64,000 nucleotides of DNA from Straminergon stramineum (Eukaryota > Streptophyta > Bryopsida > Hypnales > Calliergonaceae): the NCBI GenBank assembly GCA_963920665.1, contig OY987263.1, positions 38,366,547-38,430,546 on the forward strand. Direction: 5' to 3'. Both the position numbers and the translations under genes were made by a program. This document shows, piece by piece, positions 38,478-52,100 of this stretch (position 1 is the stretch's first letter; each line of letters begins with the position of its first letter). A model generated the notes under the pieces. That model was not told the DNA's origin, searched no databases, and saw only the letters and a program-made list of their open reading frames with translations.

Positions 38478-41400
38478 TTGCGGCGGTGCTTTCTTGTTAG
38501 GTGTAGGGTTACACTCCCGTTTTTCATGCACTATTGCTTTTCGGGTTGCTCTCTTAATGCTATAATGATGGCAAACCTAAGAATTGCTTGTTTAGACGAA
38601 TTGCTTGTAGGTTTAGACAAGGATGCTTTGGAGAGATTCTTGCATCTTTTTTACTTCGGAGACCTTGACGAAAACTGTAGTGAATTGTGGATTGGGGTGC
38701 AATGCATGCTTGGGTGTGGCAGTTTTAGGGTTTAGGAGTTGTACGTCGTACTGTACAGATTCGTAGTCTGATATTCATATGGATTGTTCTTTTTGGGTCC
38801 TCTTCGGTTTAGAGTGCTAGAGTATGATTGATTTTCTTATCACTATGAGGTACAACCACGAATATGCATTTGAAGACTACAGTTTAGAGCGAGGTTTTCC
38901 ATGACAAACTTAGAAGGCAGTCGCACATTTTGCGACATACTTGCTTTTGCTTACAAAGACTTCACACTCAATTCTGTACCTAGTGTTTCCTAGGATGATT
39001 GTTTTAGGGAGCAATTTTGCTTGCAGCTTTGTGACGTCGAAGCAAAAGTGCAGCGTCCACTCGAAGGAAACATACAGAGAGTGGATTTGTTGTGGGAGCT
39101 ACAGGAGATGCACGTAGTTCGAAGAGAGCATGTGAATCGAAAGAAAGACTTGGTGGTGGCTCAGTAGTGTTTTATCCCGACTAGTAGAGTCCAGGACTTG
39201 ACAAAGCCAGCAAAGGAACCTGGTACTTTCAAGGCTATTGTAATTGCATCCAAGGAAGTCACTAGGTATAAATTTTTGTCCCTTGTACTTAGTAAATTTT
39301 TATCCATTCTTGTCTTCCTGTTCCTCCACCTTCTACAGTGATCATACTCAATTCTTTTTCTCTGTTTTCTTTTGCAGATACCATTGCCAATATGGTCCGT
39401 AGGACCACACTACGAAGGTTAAGATTGTGTCTTCATTGTTACTACTGAAATAGAGACCAAAGATGGTGGTTGCATCGATTGCAAAGATACGGTGTTCGAG
39501 GAAGAAGACAAATGCAATCATAGATGCCATTGACTAGTCAAAGGCAGTGAAGAAAAAGAGAGGAAGGAAGAAATCCACTATATTGGACACTTCAAAACGA
39601 GAAGGAAGCAAAGCGTAGTAGCAAAGGGAAGGTCCATGCAAGCGTCTTGGGTCTAAAAAAGAAGCGTCCACAATAGTGCAGAAGAACGTCTTGGCCTTTG
39701 ATCTAAATGTTCTTCCTTTTGACTACGATAGAGAGGCGGTCATACTTGGCATGAATGATCCTAGTGACAATAATACTCCCTCCATGTCCTCCACAACCCT
39801 ACTCAACTTCCCTATACTGGAAAACAATGCTACGTTGGGAAATCTGACATCCATTATAAACAACATTGTAGAAAGAAACAATGCTAACATTCTGTACATT
39901 GCTGCAATAGAAAATACTACAGACATGCTACCCAGAGAGAGACCGCGAGAGAATGTTGTCGAATGGAACACTGTTGCATCGCAAAACACTGTTGACAAGC
40001 AATTGGGTGTAGTTGGGCAATCCACTAGCTACAATCATAGTAGTGCTCTTGCAAGGACTATGCCAAAGAAGTCGTGCGACTCATTGAAGTAGTGGGGGGG
40101 GGGGGGGGGGGCACTAAAGTGTGGATGTACAACTTCCTTCAGCATCAAAACACTTTACCTACTACCGCAAGTAACTGAGATTTGCATCTACGAGGTAGAC
40201 CACGTGAACCAAGACCAGGTTCAATGCCATGGATTGTAGGATGCAGGGGACCGCGGTGCCTTTTCATGGCATTTGTCTCTTGAAATCAATGAGTTCGTCT
40301 TGGCACTACTGAGAAATGGTCATAGTGTTCCGCAGATAATGCCCAAACACATTGTTGTTGTCAAGGATGCTTTGAAAGATGGGAGGGAGGTGACAAGAGA
40401 TATGTTTCTCCCCGAGCGGAACGTCTGGAATTTGGCCACAAAGGTAGTGCAGGAGACATACATGCTTAACTGTGATGATGCCAAGAGTGTGCAATTGTAG
40501 GTACAGGAAAATGGAGACAGTGTTTTCTACTACCAAGAAACAAGTGTACCCATCCAAGGAGGGTTGACATTGTCCGACATCCCCTACACCGTTGAGATTC
40601 AAACACCTTGGCAATGTGAGATGATGCTACAATTTGGACACGAGGGAGCAGTTTTGATTGATGCCATTTTTGGCACAAATGAAAAGAAGATACACATTTC
40701 CTGACAATGTTTTAAAAACTAGAAATTCAGGTGGCCTCTGTACTTATTTCATGTACGCCTTCTGCTAGAATTTTCTAAATGACTCCATACCTAATTCACC
40801 ATTTGTCTTGTGCAGTTTCCTTTGTACACTGTAATGGTCTTTGATGAGTGGCACAATGGAATCCCCGTGGCCTTTGTATTGACATCACGTTCCACATAAG
40901 ACGACCTCACTCCTTGGATGAGGGCATTGGATGGAAACATGAAAAATGAGAGCCCAAGTTGGAAGCCAAACGCTTTCATAGTCGATTGTGCACGAGGGGA
41001 GATGAATAGTCTAAGGTAAGTGTTTCACAAGCATTCAGTCTAAACAACTGTATGGAGATCATGTTCTGCTAAACACTGTACTTGTAGCTGTTGCTCTTTG
41101 TTTTAAACAGAAACCAAGCTTCTCTGGGGGATTAAAAAAAATGAGATGGTTCAATATGGTTTAGGTTCAAGACATTGACTACTTCTTTTCTGAATGGTGT
41201 AGGATCATCTGGCCATCCACTGCTATCTTTCTATGTCTGTGGCATGTTCACAAGGCTTGGCAAAAGGAAGCATGCATCAAAATTCAAGATAGTGTGCTAC
41301 GGGCACAAATCATGAGGGGACTTGGGGCCATAATGTATGACCGTAAGGGGCCACTCGGACATGATGCATCTGTGTGGGTGATTCAAAAACTGGAGCAGTT

Positions 41401-42402
41401 GCAGAATTTGTACCCTATAGCCAATGAGTTCTGGGATTACGTTCTGTAGCAGTGGTTACCAAAGGTCCATATGTGGGTGGTTGGGTACAGGAACCTTCTA
41501 TACACTGGGAAGGACACTAATGTTGTAGTTGAAAACTACCACAGTTATATGAAGTCCATCCTAAAGGCTAAGAAGAGTCGACTTAGTGGTCGTCGTGTGG
41601 ATTGATGCATCCACGCTCTCACCGGTGATGTTCTCACACACTACTGGTATCAGAGAGTGAGGAAACATTTCGGCTTTGTTGACAATCGGAAGGAACGTGA
41701 CATCATTGTATCTGCACTCATTTGAGCGCGGAATATTCTAGATAGTGACATGACACTCCAGAGTTTCATGGTGGACCGGCCTATATTACATTGACCACCC
41801 ATAGGCATATTTGGTACACTGTCCACAATCTTGCTGAATTGTGGGCCAGTTGTAGTTGTATGTATGCGCAGAAGGGGAACACCTGCAAGCACAAGGTCAA
41901 GGTCTTACGATTACTTCATCTTCAATTGGCAAAGGGGACAGTGGCTAGGTATGTTGAATCCTTGAAGGGATAGCTACAATAGGATTAAGCCATGTACTAA
42001 CTCCCGACAGAGCTAGAGCGCAGGCGTCCAAGTCTAGTCCACCTTCCTGTTTCATGGAATCTCTATTTCTATCAACATTATAGTCGCAGTTGACACGCCT
42101 AGCAGTGGACCTGCGTTTGACATTGCAAGTGCTTACAAAAGTATTGCTGGATGCTGCAGATGGAAACACAACGCTGATGGAGCACTTGCATGCGGACTTC
42201 AATAGATCATTGGGAAAGTTGAAGATGTTGGCGGCTGAAATGGAGTCGGGTAACATCCATCCATCACGAACAACCCTAGTGTTTCATACTATACAGGATG
42301 GCCTTGGTATGCGCTTGGGTCGCTTGAAAGATATGATGGAGCGGACTTCAAGACCAACGGCATCAAGAAGATTGAGGATGGGTGGGGACTCCCTTGCATG
42401 AC
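38478..42402 (+). pseudogene. Mutator-like (MULE) transposase with SWIM zinc finger, degenerate
   Basis: DDE transposase of the MULE superfamily, which cuts and inserts its own element. The conserved part begins near 40.15 kb. The first catalytic Asp is in VLIDAIFGTN (codon 40660), followed after an intron by FPLYTVMVFDEW; the second Asp is in AFIVDCARGE (40984); LCLWHVHKAW follows, then the Glu in VENYHSYMK (41531), GDVLTHYWY, and a SWIM finger CSC...CKH (cysteines 41851, 41857, 41884, histidine 41890). Introns near 40.70-40.81 and 41.02-41.20 kb are plausible. In-frame stops at 40237, 40498, 40897, 41447, 41603 and 41723, plus a frameshift before the SWIM finger, break it. The N-terminal part (38.48-40.09 kb) is harder to follow. 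A tail frame at 42090-42402 may be its C-terminus. Confidence 0.85.
40094..40111 (+). repeat. Poly-G tract of 18
   Basis: A run of 18 G lies within the MULE pseudogene just after the frame ending at 40092. It sits where the transposase frame changes, so slippage here may have caused one frame break. It may also be a sequencing or assembly length error. Confidence 0.85.
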
Positions 42403-43779
42403 AAACCACCTTACTACAAACTATCAATTTAGAGCGGTGTAGTGATTCGGAAGGAAGATTTAGGATAATAGTTTACAAAACTCTCAGGATTTCAATAGAA
42501 CCTTCTAGGCATTCTACCTTTCTGGATTATTCCTGCATGTTTTTTATTTTGCATTTTGGGATATACACTCTGTGTATAAGAAAATGTTCTAAGTTCTAGG
42601 TTGCACAGCTACTTTCTTATATTTCTACAATATCAAAGTATTTTGCGGCTAATATTTCATACGATGACAGTTGTTGCATTGAAAATCCTGCCCACGACTT
42701 TCGTGGTTTGAGGAAATTATCTCTGTATGGAAGAGATCACTCCAATGTCCCAATCCTCAATTTGTTGTTTCATCTATAAGCATGACATGACTCAAACTCT
42801 AGCCCATAATGAAGGACCTACTTTTCGATGTGGCAAAGCATTTCCTTGTCTTCCTTTTAGAGACGATTTTGGTTGTAGGCATTATTGATAGAACATTCTT
42901 TATTATTTTGCTTGTCCATCTGGAGCACTTCCTAGACCCTCAAAATTCCTTTTGAGAGCAGAAAAAAAGGCCGGCAGTTGTAGGAAGTAAAGATGAAGAC
43001 CACACTACCCTTTTTTGTTTTGTTTTGTATCTTCTTCCCAGTTTTTTTTTCTTCTTCCAATTTTTTTTCCTATTCACAATTTCTCTTTTGTGTTTAGTAT
43101 TTCTTATGTCCATTTCCAATTCTTTTTCCTATTCTGAAGTTTTCAATGTAACCATTCCCATTTCTGCCTTTCACCTCACACACCAATTTGGTTTAAAATA
43201 GAAAACGTTTGTGCATCTTCAAAACAAAAGTATTACATGTATGTTCTACATATGTGTGGACATCTAATAATATGAGCAAGAATAATGGGGTTCACAAAAA
43301 TAGAACTAGTCATTACAAATGCTATGGAAATTCCCCCCTATCCTCAATATTAATTTTCCAGGAAGTTCGTCATCACTTTCACCAAAGGTATACTCCATCT
43401 TCAAGTAAAAAATAGAGGTGGGTTCAGGGAACAATGTATGCGGGAATTCTATACATCTTGATCACAAAAGACTATGAGCCCTACTGTTTTGTGATATGAT
43501 GTCCATGTAGCAACAAAGTATTATATAGTACATATAGAACAAGAAGTGATAATTCTTCTTCTACTTTGTAGGGACAAGAGGACACCCACCTTTCAGTACA
43601 CTGTAACAACATTTCATTGCAACATGGGGTTTTGAAACTACGGCCATCATAAAAAGTCTATTCATAGATAGCTTTAGTAATACAACATCGCTAACACGAA
43701 ACACTAAGGTCAAAACCTCTATAAAGGTGGAAGCGGTGACCTCTAAAACTAGTTTGTACATCAATAACTTGCACATCAA
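42403..43779. other. Region between two tail-to-tail transposon genes
   Basis: No gene is supported. T-rich runs at 42.99-43.13 kb and an AT-rich composition fit 3' untranslated sequence of the flanking convergent genes. Confidence 0.4.
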
Positions 43780-46700
43780 CTACGGTGGTGTACTTTGTAC
43801 CTTGGATTTGGCAACCAGTGAAGGGCTAGCATGAACTTCCAAAGATGACTCTGTAGTAGTTTCCTCATACACTATACGGAAGGGGGGCTCATAAAGCAAT
43901 GAAATGCTAGTGTCGCTGAGCACATCTGCCATTGCCGCAATGACGTTCTTCTGCATTGTTGGGCCTTGCTCTACTGCCTTCACCTGAGTTTCAAACATGT
44001 TCCAAGCCTTTGCATCATTCAGAATAGGGTCATCACTGTGAAAAACTCGAACATAGGACTCCATGAAGCACAAAACACAGAATCCGCACTCATAATTCCC
44101 TCTTTGAACAAAAGTGCGGACGAACTTTGTCTTTGGTTACAGACTAAAATGCGGTTCGTGTAACAATTGCCAAACCTTCCACAACCGACTGACATATTCC
44201 TTATCCGGTGATTGTTTGTGAATGTTTGCACTATCTAGATGAAGCACGGAGGTCTTTGTAAATACAAAGAGGGGCCAATGGTGAAAGGAAACGTATGGAA
44301 CTAGCACTTCCATATTCGGCGGGCACTTGTTGTAGATTTGGGGTGGAACAAGATATTGTTGACCCCACTTCAAGAGCACATCATTTGAGTGAACATCCCA
44401 CGCATGTCCAAGAGTTCCGACAATGAAAGAAGAGGTAATGTATACGCGACCTCGGGCTGCATCTGACAAACTCCACCGAAGTCGACGACTAAGGAGGTCG
44501 ACGATGTTCTGCCCAAGGTACTTCTTACACCTCCTTAGATCCTGAAGCTAAGCCAAAGGACTTGGTAGTGTGTCCCACTCTCCCGCAAATAAGTTCACAT
44601 TTCCCAAATCACTATCACCTCAACCTCTTTTGCATAGACGGGGCAGCAATAGGGTCAGATATAGTGTTACGTGACAAGTGTTTTGTACATAGAGTAACAG
44701 AACTAGTACTGAGGAAGAGCACACAAGTAGGAAATTAAATACGAAGAACTCAAGTACCTCAGCAAGGCTTCCATGAGGTCATCTATGCGGAAGTAATCAT
44801 AGGTCTTAGGCCTACACCAAGCCGACGTGTGTTGGTCCTTCCAAGGAAGAGGGGCAAACGTGACGCTCTTCCGATGAATTACTCTCCTTGCACTCTCGGG
44901 GGCAAGGGGGATCACCTCATTCTTCAGGTCTTCCTGTCCGTCGTTGTCCTCTTCCAACTGAGAAGCGCCGTCACCTTCGTGACGATGAACTACTGAAAAG
45001 TCCTCTACTAGGCTTTGTGGAGTGGCTCGCATGAGGTGGATAGTATCCTCCCGAACTGCGGGGTCATGGCCCACAAGCGCAACAAGATTTGCCAGAGTGT
45101 CTGAGAGCAGAAGTCCCTACAGCTGTAAGTCCTACATAGAAATATCGTCCACATGAACCTCTCTTTGCAATTGGGACATGGTAATAGTTTCGGTTGCTAC
45201 TACTGGGTCCTCAGCGACATGTGTGACATCCACTACTTTAGGCTCATTCGCTTGAATACTTCGTGCAGAGGCTGCATAGTACGCGTCCCAAGTGTTGTTC
45301 TCATCTTCCTCTACTGCTATGTCCATAGAATGCACAAGCTCCATGATTTTCTTCCGTGTGTCCTCCACCAACAAGCCCACTTCGAGGTTGCTTCGTCTGA
45401 AATCCACCTGATGTCCAAGTCGTCTCGCATGTAGAGGCCTTTCGACCAAAATTTCCCTTGATCACCCTAGTGCTCATGTAAAGTGGTCATCCAACACCGG
45501 CAAAACACTACTAGCAAGTTGTGTGCTAGGTCTTGTAAGGCACGGAGCTAGACATTCTGTACTCATTGCATAATGTTGTCCATTACTCGTTCTTCTTTTC
45601 CCTGGCAAACCATCTGGGCGTCCTTCATAACGGCAATGTGCACAACTTCAGCTTCGAAGTTTGCCATGCTTGAGAAACGAAACAGGGCTTCAAACCTAAA
45701 GACTGCGAGTTCGAGCATAATGTCATGGTGTCGATTACACATGGTCCTGATTAAAGACCTATTGATTCTGAATATGGGACAGTTTAGTTGCCTCCACCTA
45801 CTAAAAGTGTTGTGCAATGTAAGGCAAAGCACTTGGACAAGTGGTAGAGGCTTCAATCTAGAAATTCTATCTGCAAGGAGTATGCAGTGGACTTCCTCAG
45901 CCTCTTCATCTACACCATACATACGCATATGAATTCATCGCACCATATCCTTTGATATAATACTATCTCAAACTTCTGATATCGAAACATTGTACGAAAC
46001 ACTATCATAGTGAATGGAATAGTGCTTCCGCGGCCAAGTGTAGGGGAGAAATTACCATTGTAACGCCAGGGCAATGGCGGGAGCTTCTAGAAGAGTGTCT
46101 TGTTTTCCACCACGACCATCTAGAGTGGGCACCACTCCTACAAACAAGCCTCACATTTGATTCTTGTTTGATGTCTAAAGTCTGTGACAACGTCCTCCAC
46201 AATGTGCTCCTACTCCATGTGAAGTTTCTCCATGAATGTTCAACAATCCTCCTTGTAAAGCACGAGGTCTTTGACATATCGTAGATACTTTGCCATGAGT
46301 TCAATGTTTGGGGGTACTTTCCCGTACTTGATACTATAGCAGTATAGCACAATGAGTTCACAGCATGGCTAACAGCTGTGAAGAAGTTGGAATAATCCTC
46401 CTCCTATATCCAAATACAGGATGACTTTCTTTGAAGAATGTCGTTGTACTAAGATGGACTGAGACATATATGAAACACTAGAAGAGAACACTGGAATGCA
46501 ATCAACCAATACATGAGAATAGTACGCAGTCAAAATATAACTGTATATTTGAAGAAGTTAGAAGGAAGGATAAGTGGATGTTACCTTTGCTTTGCAGAGC
46601 CACCACATGCTACACTCTTGAGTAGTGACTTGGAATTTGTTATCAGACCAAGACTTTGTGAATCGATCTTTGAATTCCTATGCCGAAAGCCCCTCCCATG

Positions 46701-48100
46701 GCCAATCCAAAAGTTGTGGCCTGATTTTCAATAGATGATACACATTTGGTGCCGGACAACTGAATGGCGGCTTTGGTTTCGCCCATGTTGCTGCTAAGGC
46801 GTCGGCTGGAACATAGGTAGCCATTTTCACCTCACGCTCGTCCCGCAACAAACGCTCTATTCGTCCCAATGTAGAGGTAGCCAACTCCAGATGATATATA
46901 CATGGTTTCAGAGTCCCTAAACCATACATCCAATACCTATGTAATGCATAGTTACCTTCATGATTCCCCGTCCAAGAGACAAGTTGTAGGCGGTCCACAT
47001 TCCTATTCAATTGCGTCGATGTTGTTACCAAGGGGGAATCTAGTCCGGGGCTACAGTCGGGAGAGCAATCGGGAGTGGACTCATTTAGGTGTACTATGTC
47101 ATCTGCTTGCATACTTTCAAGTATTTCAAACACTTCTACAAGCTCTGTGTCCATCTCAACTACTCACGTCAGAGTTTGTAAGTGTTCCTCTTGTAAGGCT
47201 TCAGCCTTCTCCCTTCAATTGTGCAAAGTACGCACTCCAATGTCGGAAAGTGGGGTACCTAGGTGACTACCTGGTGTGTATTCATCTCTTTTGCTTAATC
47301 CACCACTATCTGGAGAGAGAACCGTCCTCACTCTTGTGATTAAAACGGGCTGTCTCTTCTCTCCCTTGGACCGCTTGGGGGTAACAACTGTCGCACTCTA
47401 TGATCCTTCCTTAGTCATTGACCGGAGTTTTCGTTTCTGCCCTGCCATTTCTGTTGTTTTGGCAGGATCTGTGGCACGCGGTTCCCATATAGGGTCAAAA
47501 TCTTCAAACTACCGACCTTAGGTACACTTCACAGGTTGGACAATTTTCTTCTTGGCTTGAGCCTCCTTCTACACTGGTATTGCTTTTTTCTTTAGCACTT
47601 CGGGCGGGTTGCGTTCCTGGTGAGGGGCTACCGGCTAAGTTGCCCTGTTTGTAGTTGTATTCCTTTTCTTGTTCCTCACCATCACCATGAAGTCCCCTGC
47701 ACTATCCTTAGTGTCACTTCCACCATGCTTGTTTCTTTGTGGTTCAATTGGTGGAGTATCTTCGCGTAGTCGCACAGCCTTCTACTTTTCACCCTTTGCA
47801 CTCCCACCACCATCTTGCTCGTCATCCCTGTGTTTCACAGGCTTGGAAGGCCTACCAGACTTGGCAACATCAACTTCGTCTTTCTCTCCATCTGTGTGCT
47901 TCATTCCCCTTGGCCACAGTCCCGCCTGCTCTTTGCTTGGTGCATGTGTCACCTCCTTCTACATGGCGGCCATGGTCTTCTTTTCTTTGCTCCGAATGAT
48001 CTTCGCTCACAGGAAGAAATTACGTTTTTTTTGGTGTCAGGCCTTAACATGCTCCTGTCTAAGGCCTGGACATTTCATGTCTTCTTGTACATCTCTACGT
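43780..48100 (-). pseudogene. Ulp1-type (C48) cysteine protease gene carried by a transposon, degenerate
   Basis: C48 proteases remove SUMO-type tags, and plant MULE and CACTA elements often carry them. The C-terminal domain shows the full set of active-site residues: His in SFHHWPLF (44278-44280), Asp in LHLDSA (44233-44235), Gln and Cys in VQRGNYECGF (Cys 44086-44088), followed by VLCFMES. An in-frame TAA at 44137-44139 separates His/Asp from Cys. Upstream, reverse frames at 44469-44137, 45074-44703, 45449-45132, 45928-45563 and 47154-46678 are probably exons or frame pieces; the 47.5-47.2 kb part is basic (QKRKLR, PKRSKGEKRQ), like a nuclear signal, and carries several stops. The intron-exon structure is unsolved between 46.7 and 44.7 kb. 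It lies tail-to-tail with the MULE transposase. Confidence 0.75.
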
Positions 48101-48329
48101 CTACTAGGGGTTGAAGTGGATGTTGGAGATGAAAAAAGTGAAATTCACGTGAAAAAACACGGTGGTGTTGCTATTTGCATCCACTTTGATGTTGAGATGG
48201 TGCCTAACATCATCATGTTCAAATGGTTGTCTGACAAAACAATATTTGACACGTCAGCAGTGGGGACCCACTTTGACCATGGGTAATTTTCATTTACATT
48301 ATTATATTTTTAAATAACAACGCTGCCCA

Positions 48330-48480
48330 CTTGAAAAAAAGAGTTGGGCAGCATTTTTTGGGCAGGGTATGTTAAAAAGTGGTGACGTGGCAGATGACAT
48401 GGCAGATGACGTGTTCCAAAGCCGACATGGCAAACAATATGCTGACTTGGCAGACACTGCCACATCAGCAATTTCTTAGT
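48330..48480. repeat. Hairpin and GACRTGGCA-rich boundary segment
   Basis: GCTGCCCA at about 48340 and TGGGCAGC at about 48366 form an 8-bp inverted pair around a short A-rich loop, followed by another GGGCAGGG. Then GACGTGGCA, GACATGGCA, GACTTGGCA and TGCCACATCA-like words recur to 48475. It lies between the protease pseudogene and the CACTA genes and may be the end of one element. No matching opposite end was found. Confidence 0.4.
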
Positions 48481-49160
48481 TTAACCATTCTGATGGCCTT
48501 CTTTGGAATGCCATGAGCAACTCCAAGACGTCCCAAAAGACATCCACGTAGACGTTTAATGTTCTAAATGATGTCTCAGAGGACCTATTGGCGTTGAGGG
48601 TGATCTTCCTATTAATATTCGGGTGTTTACATTGAGGCACATGAGACAAGAGGATGCTGATGATGAGATTAGGATAAGGCAATACGGACATTCCCTAAGA
48701 CATTCAATGGGGCATGGTAGTCTTCATTGTCTTGCACATGTGCACTTCAACACAAGGTATGTTTGTCTGAGATGACATGCATTGAATTCACAAGAATTTA
48801 GCTTATGCAGTGTCTAAAGCATGAAACTTTACTATGATGTTTAGGGTGTTCACCATGGAAGATGATTTCCAACTATAAATGTCCATAGGGGAAGGTTCAT
48901 GAGTGCTCTTAATAATCTGATACAAAAGTTATAAGAACAAGTGGCATGGAGGAGCATGATGATGTGGGAAACTACAAAGACATGCATTGCTTAGAGGGTT
49001 CACATGAGGCACCTTCAATGCAAATTGGCAATGTCATATGAATGTTTTGGGAGTACTGAAACATGCACTAAGACATACATATCGTCTACAGTATTTTCAT
49101 GATGTCTGCACAGACGGCTATGTGTTAGGCGACCCTATGCTACGTGTACAAGGGACAATG
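48481..49160. other. Left subterminal region of the CACTA element
   Basis: No gene is supported. It contains GACGTC, AGACATC, AGACGTT and GATGTCT words at 48.53-48.58 and 49.10-49.12 kb, like those near the right end. It follows the TNP2 stop codon, so it also includes the 3' UTR of that gene. Confidence 0.45.
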
Positions 49161-49164
49161 TCAA

Positions 49165-52100
49165 TCAAGCTTCATCGTCGGACACAACATTGTTATCAAG
49201 GATGTCTCTAACGTCTTCTTCGACATCCATGGGATGTCTAATAGGGTCTGATTGAGCTGCCACTGGCTGCAAGCCAGTAAAGTCACCATCGTTTCGCAAT
49301 TGCAGAATGTTTGGAGTGTCTTCATCAAAGTGGATTGCTCCATGTCTTCCTCTAACAGCAGTTCGGCACACTACTTTCCACCCTCGTCGATGCCGGTCAT
49401 CTGAGAAAAACACTTGCTGGCAATGAAGTGGACAGGCAAATGAATCAACATGGACCTGCCCATCCATGTTATTGAAGTTTGCCATACTAAAGCCATACCG
49501 GTCCCATTCAATACTTGGAAAACGAGCGTCTCGAGTCCCACGCACCCAATCGCAAAGCAGAATGGTAACACAATGATTTCGGTAATCTAAAACCAATATT
49601 TCCTCAATGTATCCTACATACTCCTGTGAAACTTCACGAGGCCTCCCGTTCAAAAGACCCCAACGACATTGCCGGCGAAAAGATGCAACAACACATGAAT
49701 CTTGTGTAACAAGACCACCTTCTGCACTACAGACACGCAGATGCATACCATGACAATACATTTGACGATGTGATGTTGCATTTCGTTGAGGGGGTTGCGA
49801 GTACTGCAACACATCTTGCTGAACATGACGTCCAGAACACTCTGCTTCTTTCACGGTAGATGTCAACCACTGCGTGAAAGGGGGGAAGTCACTCAATTCT
49901 TGAGGATACTGGACAGTTCTGTGAGGATGTGAACGCCTTGAATGCCGACGAAACTCTTCGCGTTGCTCCCATCTTTGACTCCTTGCCTCAATGTACTCCC
50001 TATTCATGGAATCAACCCTCTAAATATTTTAAAAAGATCTCCAATATGAAGTGCAAAGAGTTGGCATTTGTTTAGTGAGAAACACCCGCATTCAAACTAA
50101 GCTATTTTTCACGCCGTATCCAAGAGCATTGGTAATAAATTCCAATTACTAATATGCAAGACAATGATGAAAGGAATCTAGGATGCCCTAAAATCATTCA
50201 AACATTAGACATTCCTTGAGAATGCAAAGTATCTTGTCAAACACATGGATAGTATAGAGACAACATCACAATTGACACAAGAACATCATTATTGACATTG
50301 TTCAACTTACTTGCGCCAAGACTCCAAGGACGTGGCGTTGTCAATGACAAATGCATGTACCAACAAACACAATTCATCTGACATGGGGTGCTTCTTTGGT
50401 GCCTTGCTCCATATGACCTCATCATTCATGATGGGGTCTTCTTCTACGTCCCATACCCGGTGCTGTGTTCCTCGAAAATCTTTCACGTATTCCATGCAAA
50501 AGCCAAGAGTGTCTTCATTGTGATATCCTTCTGCTATGCTACCTTCTGGTCGTGCATATGTGCGGACATAATCTTTGAGTGTCTTCATGTACCTTTCTAT
50601 AGGATACATCCATCTGCAATGCACTGGTCCACATACAAATAATTGTTGCACAAGGTGTAGTGGAAGATGTGTCATGATGTTCAAAAAAGTTGTTGGAAAC
50701 TCCTTTTCCAACAAGCATATTGCCATGATCACATCATCCATGACGTCTTCTTTGTCTACCTCTCTGATTTCTTTTTCACATAGTCGTTGGAAGACTTTGC
50801 TAATTTTTATAATAGCCAATCTCACGTTCTTGTCCAAGATGTTTCGGACTGCCACCGGTAAAATCTGCATGCAACATAAATTACTTCATTAAAGACATGT
50901 GGCCTATTATGTGACCTAAATCACCTAATTGAAGGCTTCCACTTCAACCATAGACATCTAACAGGAAAGTTTTCATTGAAATGGACAAGCTCTATATCTA
51001 TTCAACTAGCGCAGTCAGACACAGTCTATCCAGCTGACTGTTGTAACAGACAACAACACTTCCAGCACAATGTCTACTACAACAGTATTATGGACAAAGC
51101 ATGCTCATCATGAGCCCATTGCTGGATTTTGTAGACGTTTTCATTGGTGGGTTCTGTAGACATCATTCACTTATAACAACTATCATGGGATTGTGTGGCT
51201 CACTTGTTGCATAAGCACGTGGTAGTCATGTGTCTTCATGTACTGAAGTCTTCCATCTTGGAATCGTTTGTGAATGGACCCCACATAGTTTGTTGGGGTG
51301 CGAATTTTGCATATAATGTCCATGAATTCCGTTCGCTCTTCTGGGGTCATGATGTAAGGCGCATGGGGCATGTAAAAATCATCTTGTCGACGACGTGAAT
51401 CTTGTAGCCAAATTTCTTTGCGAATCCCCAACTCTTGTGCATTAACTCGACTTCCAGGGCTATCGTTCATAGCAAGAAGCGTCTTCACTATATTCTTGCA
51501 CAAATTCTTCTCACAGTGCATGACGTCCAAAATGTGCCGTTCCAGAAGATGCTGCAGAAGTGGACATCTTCATTGTTAGACACAGAGTACAACTGTGCAC
51601 ACCTACGGCATCTACAACATTGAAATTTACATCACAAGTGCATCAGCGTACAACCTAAGTTATAGAAACTATAAAATGCTCACCTGAAAGTAATCAAGTT
51701 CGTATAAAGCACAAAGCCTTTTGACCCCAGTAAAACGAACCGGGTCATCTGGTCCATCTTCTTTCCCACCCAAATCCAAATATGATTGCCGCAATGCAGT
51801 ATATCGGACGACGTCTTCTCCGGTTATTCGAGCTGGTCTACTACGATGCTCTATGCAACCATTGAACCGAAGATTCCGATGGTATGGATGATTACAACGT
51901 AAATACTTGCATATACCACCATAAACAATCTTGGACCCTCTTACACTTCGATCTACGTGGACATCACCCGTCCGCGCCATTCTAGAATCTGTCTCAGGTC
52001 CACAATCTAGACATCCTCTATAACCCTTGCAACAAAGACCGGAGATGAGGCCGTACGCTGGAAAATCAAATATAGTCCACAACAACAACCCCTGCATGAT

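Noticed and set aside
41645..41655. TGGTATCAGAG, the usual primer-binding site of plant Copia retrotransposons
   Set aside because: It is inside the MULE transposase coding sequence (HYWYQRV in frame), with no LTR before it. It is coincidence.
47669..48286. A 205-codon forward frame
   Set aside because: It lies antisense to the N-terminal part of the protease pseudogene, whose reverse frame has basic, nuclear-signal-like content, and it resembles no family.
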